Assembly: GCA_016903655.1 (NCBI GenBank)
Contig: JADQBC010000023.1
Span: 1 to 36,506, forward strand
Source of the DNA: Gomphosphaeria aponina SAG 52.96 = DSM 107014
Lineage (GTDB): Bacteria > Cyanobacteriota > Cyanobacteriia > Cyanobacteriales > Gomphosphaeriaceae
Length of the DNA stretch: 36,506 bases
Reading direction: 5' to 3'
Positions within the stretch are counted from its first letter, which is position 1; every line of letters begins with the position of its first letter. Below the pieces are notes generated by a model. It was given only the letters and a program-made list of their open reading frames with translations. It had not been told where the DNA came from and ran no database searches. Made by a program: the position numbers and the translations under genes. This document shows, in pieces, positions 1 to 6,043 of this stretch.

Positions 1-63
1 GACTTATCCCAGCACGGTTTTTGTTGATATCCCCAATTTTCGAGCAAATTCCTTTGTTCTCAT
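1..63 (-). pseudogene. N-terminal fragment of an IS607-type serine resolvase (TnpA), frameshifted, cut by window edge
   Basis: Read on the minus strand from the ATG at 63, the sequence gives MRTKEFARKLGISTKTV, which resembles the MerR-like DNA-binding start of IS607-family resolvases (a K-x-FA-x-x-LG-(I/V)-S-x-K-T pattern). In those proteins KT(V/L) is followed closely by RWD(K/R). Here the frame runs into a stop after KTVLG, while a shifted frame reads W-D-K directly after, as if a few bases were lost. I therefore read it as a decayed resolvase, but only about 20 codons are visible and the rest lies outside the window. Family knowledge: IS607 elements pair this gene with a TnpB-type gene, which cannot be seen here. 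Confidence 0.4.
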
Positions 64-74
64 ATATTTCTTTT

Positions 75-116
75 TTCTTAGACATTTGACCACTAATGTC
101 TATCTTAGTCTAAGAA
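75..116. repeat. Nested inverted repeats upstream of the resolvase fragment
   Basis: TTCTTAGAC (75-83) is the exact reverse complement of GTCTAAGAA (108-116), and inside it TAGACATT (79-86) is the exact reverse complement of AATGTCTA (95-102). The paired palindromes lie just upstream of the resolvase-like start codon on the minus strand. They could be a recombinase or repressor binding site, or the end of a mobile element. Nothing recognisable follows in 117-300. Confidence 0.5.
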
Positions 117-318
117 AGTAGGGGTTAGCCCAGAACAGGTGTGGATGAATCTGGTCATTGCTAATTACTTTTGTCTTAATTGCCTATATATATGGGCGGC
201 ACAGTTCCCCATGATAATAATCTACCATAACGGCATATCATTTGTCAAGTATTTAGTAAAAAAAAAAATTGAGATCAGTTAGAGCTATGATCACTCTTAG
301 GAACAATTTGGAGAAAAA

Positions 319-918
319 GTAACCATTTATACACCTCCCTTAGCTCGTCTCATTGAGCAATTACAACTTTTACCTGGGGTGGGGCCCAAAACTGCCCAGC
401 GGTTAGCCCTGCATATTCTGAAGCGCCCAGAAGCAGAAGTAGAAGCCCTAGCACAAGCTCTAATTGAGGCAAAAAAGAAAATCGGCTTGTGTCAAATTTG
501 CTTTCATTTGTCCGCAGAACCCGTATGTTCCATTTGCCGCGATCGCAACCGAGATGAGATGATCATCTGTGTAGTTAGTGACTCCCGTGATGTTATTGCC
601 CTGGAAAAAACCAGGGAATATAGGGGAAAGTATCATGTATTAGGTGGTGTATTTTCCCCAATGGAAGGGATCGGACCTGAACAGTTGAATATTCAGCCGT
701 TGGTTAAGCGCGTAAGTCAGCAACAGCTCAAAGAAGTGATTTTAGCAATCAGTCCTACTGTAGAAGGAGAAACTACTACCTTTTATGTGGGTCAACTGTT
801 GAAACCATTTACCAAAGTAACCCAGATTGCTTTTGGTTTACCCATGGGGGGAGACTTAGAATATGCTGACGAAGTTACTTTAGCACGGGCCTTAGAAGGA
901 AGACGAGAGTTAGAGTAA
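319..918 (+). CDS. recR: Recombination mediator protein RecR (non-standard start codon)
   Basis: RecR acts with RecO/RecF to load RecA at gaps during recombinational repair. The reading frame shows the family layout in order: the helix-hairpin-helix segment [16 protein letters not shown], the C4 zinc finger (CQIC...CSIC), the Toprim domain ([14 protein letters not shown] and YHVLGG) and the conserved tail ([24 protein letters not shown]). The first standard start in frame is GTG at 379, but that codon is the V of GVGPKT and would remove a conserved N-terminus ([17 protein letters not shown]) that reads through upstream. In-frame codons from the TAG at 298 are GAA CAA TTT GGA GAA AAA GTA ACC ATT TAT. 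Homologs begin about M-x-YT, so the start should be GTA at 319, which has GGAG at 310-313 five bases upstream, or ATT at 325. The gene identity is certain; the start is not. Confidence 0.93.
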   Translation, partial: VTIYTPPLARLIEQLQLLPGVGPKTAQRLALHILKRPEAEVEALAQALIEAKKKIGLCQICFHLSAEPVCSICRDRNRDEMIICVVSDSRDVIALEKTREYRGKYHVLGGVFSPMEGIGPEQLNIQPLVKRVSQQQLKEVILAISPTVEGETTTFYVGQLLKPFTKVTQIAFGLPMGGDLEYADEVTLARALEGRRELE

Positions 919-941
919 GTGTGGGAAACAAAGAGAAAGAA

Positions 942-1028
942 CGGAGAGGGAGGGATTCGAACCCTCGTTGACGTTACCGCCAAACAGCATTTCCAGTGCT
1001 GCGCCTTCAACCACTCGGCCACCTCTCC
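942..1028 (-). tRNA. tRNA-Ser (anticodon GGA)
   Basis: The minus strand from 1028 folds as a class II tRNA. The acceptor stem is GGAGAGG paired with CCTCTCC (943-949), with discriminator G at 942. The D-arm carries GGCCGAGTGGTTGAAGGC, the anticodon arm CAGCA-CTGGAAA-TGCTG has the anticodon GGA, a long variable arm follows, and the T-arm contains GGTTCGAATCC. The length is 87 bases without an encoded CCA. The long variable arm and anticodon identify serine (UCC/UCU codons). It lies close behind recR on the opposite strand. Confidence 0.96.
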
Positions 1029-1206
1029 AGATGGAGTGACATTTAACCATTATAGAGGGAAAAATTGCTTTTGGGAAGTTTTTGTTAATTTTTTTAGCAG
1101 AGAAGGGAGCATAACCCGCATCTAGTAAGGGTTATAAGCTTTTCCTGAGTTAGACTGCCTTAAAGATCCTCAAAGGATGGAGACATTACCAAATTAAAAT
1201 AAGAGC

Positions 1207-1575
1207 ATGACACATTTTTATGAGATCAGGATTCGCGATCGCCAAACGGGGACTGAAGAGCTAGTTTCTGTCCCAGAAGACAAATATATTCTGCAAAGTG
1301 CGGAAAAACAGGGAATTGAATTACCATTTTCCTGTCGGAATGGGGCTTGTACAACCTGTGCAGTGAGAGTGCTGGCGGGGGAAGTTTACCAACCAGAAGC
1401 AATGGGACTGTCACCAAAATTAAAAGAAAAAGGATATGCCCTCTTGTGTGTAAGCTATCCGCGTTCAGACTTAGTGGTAGAAACTCAAGATGAGGATGAA
1501 GTTTACGAACTCCAGTTTGGGCGCTATTTTGCTAGAGGGAAAGTTAGATTTGGCTTACCTCTAGATGAAGATTAA
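1207..1575 (+). CDS. Plant-type [2Fe-2S] ferredoxin with C-terminal extension
   Basis: This is a 122-residue soluble electron carrier. The four cluster ligands are visible as Cys43, Cys48 and Cys51 in FSCRNGACTTC and Cys81 in YALLCVSYP. Photosynthetic ferredoxin PetF is about 97 residues; this protein continues some 25 residues past the usual end (VYELQFGRYFARGKVRFG and after). Such extended ferredoxins resemble the FdC type of cyanobacteria and plastids, which is thought to serve partners other than the main photosynthetic ones; assignment to FdC1 or FdC2 is not attempted. ATG start at 1207. The SNase-like gene begins 20 bases after its stop, suggesting co-transcription. Confidence 0.92.
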   Translation: MTHFYEIRIRDRQTGTEELVSVPEDKYILQSAEKQGIELPFSCRNGACTTCAVRVLAGEVYQPEAMGLSPKLKEKGYALLCVSYPRSDLVVETQDEDEVYELQFGRYFARGKVRFGLPLDED

Positions 1576-1595
1576 AACCGTGTCAGTTACCAGTT

Positions 1596-2126
1596 ATGAG
1601 TCGTAAAAGTCTTATAAATTACTTACTAGCCACAAGTTTGTTCTTGCTGCTAGGTTGTCAGTCTGCCAACCAGCGAGTAGGAGTAACGGTAAAAGTGGAA
1701 CGAGTGGTGAGCGGAAATACAATAGAAATAATAATGCAATCGGGGGCAAGCAACTTAATAGAAAAAGTGCGACTGATCGGAATTGCTGCACCAGATCTAA
1801 AACAAGATCCCTGGGGAGTAGCAGCCAAGAAAAAATTAGAGGAATTAGTTGGAGAGAAAGGAGGAAAAGTTTTATTAGAGTCCGATGTAGAGACCAAAGA
1901 TAACTTTGAACGCAGATTAGCATATCTCTGGGATAATGGGATTTTAATTAATGAAAAATTAGTAGAGCAAGGTTATGTTTTAGCTGAGGTATTGCCTCCA
2001 AACCTGAAATATAAAAAACCTTTGCTCCGTGCTGAAGAATATGCCAGATTAATGGGTTATGGGATTTGGAATCCAACAGCACCAATGCGTTTAACGCCAA
2101 AAGAATTTCGGGAGCAGCAAAAATAA
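1596..2126 (+). CDS. Staphylococcal-nuclease-fold lipoprotein with altered active site
   Basis: The 176-residue protein has a hydrophobic N-terminus ending in the lipobox LLGC (Cys21), so it is probably a membrane-anchored lipoprotein. The rest aligns with the SNase/thermonuclease OB-fold: VVSGNTIEI matches the xxDGDTxxx strand, VRLIGIAAPD the RLxGIDTPE strand, and NFERRLAYLW the YGRxLAYIY strand. Of the nuclease residues, the two arginines (R59 and R106, matching R35 and R87) remain. The Ca2+ ligands D21 and D40 are N41 and A64, and the catalytic E43 is D67. Either the activity is lost or the mechanism differs. A gap of three bases separates it from the next gene, so the two are probably one transcription unit. 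Confidence 0.85.
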   Translation: MSRKSLINYLLATSLFLLLGCQSANQRVGVTVKVERVVSGNTIEIIMQSGASNLIEKVRLIGIAAPDLKQDPWGVAAKKKLEELVGEKGGKVLLESDVETKDNFERRLAYLWDNGILINEKLVEQGYVLAEVLPPNLKYKKPLLRAEEYARLMGYGIWNPTAPMRLTPKEFREQQK

Positions 2127-2129
2127 ATT

Positions 2130-2957
2130 ATGGAACAAAAATCACCATTACAACTACAAATTTGCCTAGATATTGCCACTGAAGCAGTAATGTCTGCGGG
2201 AGCAATTTTAGAAGATTATTTTGGGAAATTAGATACAATAGAAGAAAAAGGTCGTCCAGGAGATTTAGTCACAGAAGCAGATAAAAAAGCGGAGGTAGAA
2301 ATACTTAAAATTCTGCGTCGTCATGTTCCAGAACATGGAATTTTAGCAGAAGAATCGGGTCAAATAGGGGAAAAAGAAAATGAATTTTTGTGGGCGATCG
2401 ATCCTTTAGATGGAACTACTAATTATGCTCATGGCTATCCAATAGCAGCAGTTTCTGTGGGATTACTGATCGAGGGAGTACCCCAAGTGGGGGCAGTATA
2501 TAATCCGTTTCGTCGAGAACTTTTTCGTGGAGCAAAAGGGTTAGGAGCAACTTGTAATCGTCGCCCAATCAAAGTTTCCCAAACAAGGGAACTAAATAAG
2601 AGCCTTCTTGTAACAGGTTTTGCTTACGATCGCCGCGAAACAAGGGATAATAATTATGCCGAATTTTGTTATTTAACACATATTACTCAGGGGGTGCGTC
2701 GGAGTGGGGCTGCTTCTTTGGATTTAACTGATATTGCTATGGGACGACTTGATGGTTACTGGGAAAGAGGTCTGAGTCCCTGGGATATGAGTGCGGGGAT
2801 AGTGATTGTGGAAGAAGCGGGAGGAAAGGTAACGGCTTATGATGGTAGTCCTTTTGTCATTGATTCTGGGCGTATTCTCGCAACCAACGGTCAAATTCAT
2901 AGGAGTCTCAGTAACGCCCTGTTAGAGACTCCTCCGTTGGGAGAATGGAAAAGTTAA
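2130..2957 (+). CDS. Inositol monophosphatase family (SuhB-like) phosphatase
   Basis: The 275-residue enzyme belongs to the Mg2+-dependent, Li+-sensitive phosphatase family. The metal-binding motifs are all present: DLVTEADK, the EES pair, WAIDPLDGTTNYAHG (family motif 1) and SPWDMSAG (motif 2), with GAASLDLTDIAMGRLDGYWE before it. Members hydrolyse inositol-1-phosphate, and some cyanobacterial paralogs act on histidinol phosphate or fructose bisphosphate; the sequence alone does not fix the substrate. A hisZ gene lies 1.2 kb downstream, which is weakly suggestive only. ATG start at 2130, three bases after the SNase-like gene. Confidence 0.9.
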   Translation: MEQKSPLQLQICLDIATEAVMSAGAILEDYFGKLDTIEEKGRPGDLVTEADKKAEVEILKILRRHVPEHGILAEESGQIGEKENEFLWAIDPLDGTTNYAHGYPIAAVSVGLLIEGVPQVGAVYNPFRRELFRGAKGLGATCNRRPIKVSQTRELNKSLLVTGFAYDRRETRDNNYAEFCYLTHITQGVRRSGAASLDLTDIAMGRLDGYWERGLSPWDMSAGIVIVEEAGGKVTAYDGSPFVIDSGRILATNGQIHRSLSNALLETPPLGEWKS

Positions 2958-3060
2958 ATGTGATCTGGATCTTTGCTCGAGTTTTTTTTTGGTAGATCCA
3001 GGGGGTGAGAACTAACTGAAATAGAAGAAATTGCTAAACAAATAGGGAGAGTTGCCAAAT

Positions 3061-4056
3061 ATGTATGCAAAAATTAAACAGGGACTTTTTAACCATGACT
3101 TTATAGATCATTATGCGATTTTAGGAGTTCCGATTGATGCAAATGCTCAACAGATTCGCCAACGCTATCTGAAAATTGCTAGGCAGTTACATCCTGATAC
3201 TTACATTCCTGAAAACCAAGAGGAGAATGAGAAAAAAAAACAGGCAAGTCAGATTCTTTCTAAATTAGTTAATCCTGCATACAAAGAGTTATATAATGCA
3301 GATTCTCGGCGAGAGAATCAATTGTTATTGTCAGAGACGGCACGGCGGTTAGTAGCAGAAAAAACAGAAATGCCTAGGGAGAGTGAAGCTTATCAGAAAT
3401 TGACTAAAGCTGGGCCAAGGATTAATGATATTTATGGGAAGTTGGTGGAAAGTTTAGCTTTAAAACAATATGAATCTCTGGATATAACTTTAAAGATAAT
3501 TGGTCAAATTAGTGAAATCAATAAACTTTACTTATTTTTAAAAGAACAAGAGGGGAAAGAAATTGAATGGAAGAAACCAGAACCAGTCAAGGTGGCAAAA
3601 GTAGAGCAGAGTGGGGAAGATACAAGGATTCAAGTTACACCAGAAGAAGAAGCTGAGTCTGTAACAATAGAATCTGATGTGGAAGTTCATATGCGCCGCG
3701 CAAGGGAGTATTTGGAGAAAAATATTATTAGGGGAGCGATTAATGAGTTGCAGCAGGGGAAAAAACTTGAACCAAATAATAGTAGTATTCATGCCTTGAT
3801 TGGCTTGGCTTATCTCAGAGAAAAGCAGATGGCAGTGGCAAAAATTCACTTAAAAAAAGCGAAGGAATTGAATAATCAAGACCCTGTGGTGAGGGAAGTT
3901 TATGAGGAATATAAGAAAATGAGATGGGGAAGTAATCCTGAGAAAACTGGGAGTAAGAGTAGTGCTAACGGTAAGTCATCGGAGAAACCATCTGCTAAAT
4001 CGGATCAAACTACTGTATTTGGGATTAAGTTGCCATTTTTTGGGAAAAAGAAGTAA
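3061..4056 (+). CDS. J-domain protein with TPR repeats
   Basis: This is a probable DnaK co-chaperone or assembly factor of about 331 residues. The N-terminus is a J domain (DHYAILGVPIDANAQQIRQ...) with the HPD tripeptide in RQLHPDTY. The middle is charged and helical. Around residues 205-280 there is a TPR-like pair (RAREYLEKNIIRGAINELQQG then ALIGLAYLREKQMAVAKIHLKKA). The tail is Ser/Lys-rich and ends in PFFGKKK. No zinc-finger or Gly/Phe region is seen, so it is a class III J protein. The frame is open from TTG at 3052, only three bases after the AGGGAG at 3043; ATG at 3061 is preferred. Confidence 0.82.
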   Translation: MYAKIKQGLFNHDFIDHYAILGVPIDANAQQIRQRYLKIARQLHPDTYIPENQEENEKKKQASQILSKLVNPAYKELYNADSRRENQLLLSETARRLVAEKTEMPRESEAYQKLTKAGPRINDIYGKLVESLALKQYESLDITLKIIGQISEINKLYLFLKEQEGKEIEWKKPEPVKVAKVEQSGEDTRIQVTPEEEAESVTIESDVEVHMRRAREYLEKNIIRGAINELQQGKKLEPNNSSIHALIGLAYLREKQMAVAKIHLKKAKELNNQDPVVREVYEEYKKMRWGSNPEKTGSKSSANGKSSEKPSAKSDQTTVFGIKLPFFGKKK

Positions 4057-4062
4057 AATCAA

Positions 4063-4178
4063 TGATGGTTGATGGTTAACCATGAACTATCAACTAGCGG
4101 GGGGTTGAAATCAAAGAATTGCACTCCCTCTCGTTGCACCCCTATCAACTATTAACGATCAACTATTAACTATCAACA
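4063..4178. repeat. Heptamer-repeat spacer between the J-protein gene and hisZ
   Basis: Units of TGATGGT/TGATAGT run at 4063-4095, containing the perfect palindrome ATGGTTAACCAT (4072-4083). The same heptamer in the opposite orientation (TCAACTATTAAC) fills 4144-4178 right up to the hisZ ATG. No Shine-Dalgarno sequence is visible before hisZ. Confidence 0.8.
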
Positions 4179-5387
4179 ATGATTCATCAACCACCAGCAG
4201 GTGCAAGGGATTTGCTACCCCTAGAAGTAGCGCAAAAAGGCTGGATTAATGACAGTCTGCAGGAGGTATTTCAGCGGTGGGGGTATCAGCGCATTGTAAC
4301 TTCTACGATTGAATGGTTGGATACTCTTATGGCTGGGGGAGCGATCGAGCAATCAAAGGTGATTCAACTGATGGATTCTTCGGAGGGCAGGCTGGGACTT
4401 CGCCCAGAGTTAACTGCTTCCATTGCACGGGCTGCTGTCACCAGAATGGAAGCAAATACTACACAAAGGCTTTGTTATCGGGCGAATGTGTTTCGCAATC
4501 CACCGAACAAACATGGTCGTCAGTTGGAGTTTTACCAGGCTGGGGTAGAGTTGCTGTTTGCGAAAGGGGTTTTGGCAGATGGGGAGATTATCCTGTTACT
4601 GACGGATTGTCTGCATAAGTTGGGAATAAAAAAGTGGTACTTGATTTTGGGGGAAGCAGGTTTAACTCGTAGTCTTCTTGCTCCTTTTCCCGAGTCTTTA
4701 AGAAAGCAAGTACGGACTTGTATTGCTAATTTGGATCGGGTAAGTTTAGAAAATCTGCCTCTTGCTCCAGAATTAAAACAAAGGGCTTTGTTGTTGTTTG
4801 ATTTGCGGGGAAAACCGACTGCTGTTCTAGAAAAGGTTGGGAGTTTGGATTTGGATGAGTCGGGAAGAGATATTGTTAATAATCTGAAATTTTTAGTGGA
4901 ATTGCTGCATCAAACTAGCCCTAATCCTTTACCTCTAATTTTGGATTTAAGTATAATTCAAAGCATAGATTATTATACGGGGATAGTGTTTGAGGCGGTG
5001 AGTTTGGGTGAGTGTCAACCTCACATTTTAGGGCGGGGGGGAAGATATGATGAATTGTTGGGGGTTTATCATCCCCAGGGAAAAGGGTTTCCAGGAATTG
5101 GTTTTGCTCTCAATATTGAGGATTTACACGCTAGTTTGGTTTCTACTGCACAGTTACCTCAAGCTCCTCCTGCTAGTGATTGGTTAGTAATTGCTCAGAC
5201 GGAGCAAGCAATGGCTGCTGCTTTTATCTATGCACAAAAATTGAGGCGGTCTGAGCATTTGGTGCGGGTAGAAATTGATTTGGGGGGACGTTCCGAGGCA
5301 GAAATTCGGGAGTATGCTCAAGATAGTCGAATTAATCGTCTTGCGTGGGTACAGACAGATGGTCATCCTGTGATTGAATTTTTGTAA
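4179..5387 (+). CDS. hisZ: ATP phosphoribosyltransferase regulatory subunit HisZ
   Basis: HisZ is a catalytically inactive relative of histidyl-tRNA synthetase that joins the short-form HisG to make the first enzyme of histidine synthesis. The 402-residue product starts PPAGARDLLP and keeps the class II synthetase core motifs in adapted form (RLGLRPELTASIARA, YRANVFRNPPNKHGRQLEFYQAGVEL, and GRGGRYDELLG with GFPGIGFALNIE near residues 286-310). It is shorter than most HisRS proteins and ends without a clear anticodon-binding domain, which separates it from hisS. hisG is not in the window. The start codon abuts a heptamer array. Confidence 0.92.
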   Translation: MIHQPPAGARDLLPLEVAQKGWINDSLQEVFQRWGYQRIVTSTIEWLDTLMAGGAIEQSKVIQLMDSSEGRLGLRPELTASIARAAVTRMEANTTQRLCYRANVFRNPPNKHGRQLEFYQAGVELLFAKGVLADGEIILLLTDCLHKLGIKKWYLILGEAGLTRSLLAPFPESLRKQVRTCIANLDRVSLENLPLAPELKQRALLLFDLRGKPTAVLEKVGSLDLDESGRDIVNNLKFLVELLHQTSPNPLPLILDLSIIQSIDYYTGIVFEAVSLGECQPHILGRGGRYDELLGVYHPQGKGFPGIGFALNIEDLHASLVSTAQLPQAPPASDWLVIAQTEQAMAAAFIYAQKLRRSEHLVRVEIDLGGRSEAEIREYAQDSRINRLAWVQTDGHPVIEFL

Positions 5388-5451
5388 TTAAAACAAATTT
5401 GCAATTAAAATTTAGTTGTAATGAAGTTATTTTTAGGAGAGAGAGAACACT

Positions 5452-5670
5452 TTGCCTCATACTATTGTTACTGAAACTTGCGAAGGTGTAGCTGATTGTG
5501 TAGAAGCTTGCCCTGTTGCTTGTATTCATCCAGGGTCTGGTAAAAATGTCAAGGGTACTGATTGGTATTGGATCGATTTTGCTACTTGTATTGATTGTGG
5601 CATTTGCTTACAAGTCTGTCCTGTTGAAGGGGCAATTATTCCTGAAGAACGTCCAGATTTGCAGCGTTAG
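5452..5670 (+). CDS. Small di-cluster (7Fe/8Fe-type) ferredoxin
   Basis: This 72-residue electron carrier has two cluster motifs. The first is C10-x5-C16-x3-C20-P-x2-C24 (TCEGVADCVEACPVACIHPG), the pattern of 7Fe ferredoxins with an extended first loop. The second is the classical C46-x2-C49-x2-C52-x3-C56-P (CIDCGICLQVCPVEGAI). The only start that includes the conserved MPHTIV beginning is TTG at 5452, with AGGAG at 5435-5439 upstream. It sits 64 bases after hisZ and is followed by an inverted GGGGCGGG repeat that could end transcription. Confidence 0.9.
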   Translation: MPHTIVTETCEGVADCVEACPVACIHPGSGKNVKGTDWYWIDFATCIDCGICLQVCPVEGAIIPEERPDLQR

Positions 5671-6043
5671 TCTTGTAGGGGCGGGTTTAGAGACAACAAA
5701 TGTATAACACCCATAACCTTAATATCAAAACCCGCCCCGTCATTGGTCATTTGCCTACAAAGCCCCTGGCTTAAAAGCCAGGGCTAACTCTCGCTCAATT
5801 TATTTTGGGTTTTTTGGTGAGCTAACTGCTCAAGTTGGGTGTTAAAGTTGTGAAGAACAGATTGCTTGAAAGCGATCGCTTATTTGTTATTCAATGATTT
5901 CTGCTTGATTAATTTCTGGGTTTTGGGTTGCTCTTGGCTGTGTTTTAAGGAATGGAATTTGACAGCCAAGAGTAGGCATGAAGCATAAAAAAAAGTTTTT
6001 GATGTCAAGTTTTTTTTGCATATAAAAAATTATCTATTAGTCA
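5671..6043. repeat. Gene-free spacer with two inverted repeats
   Basis: GTAGGGGCGGGTTT (5675-5688) faces AAACCCGCCCC (5728-5738), and the same motif family fills 35746-36250. A second hairpin follows: AGCCCCTGGC (5761-5770), loop TTAAAA, then GCCAGGGCT (5777-5785). The two lie between a + strand gene and the 3' end of a - strand gene, so they may serve as terminators. The remaining sequence to 6043 shows a GCGATCGC octamer near 5872 and no reading frame I would defend. Confidence 0.7.

Noticed and set aside
919..1125. Protein gene on the + strand
   Set aside because: The frame runs through the complement of tRNA-Ser and has no family resemblance.
1612..1923. Leu-rich frame opposite the SNase-like gene
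   Set aside because: It is the antisense shadow of a gene with clear family motifs.
4179..5387. Histidyl-tRNA synthetase (hisS)
   Set aside because: The start GARDLLP and the shortened C-terminus without an evident anticodon-binding domain fit HisZ better.
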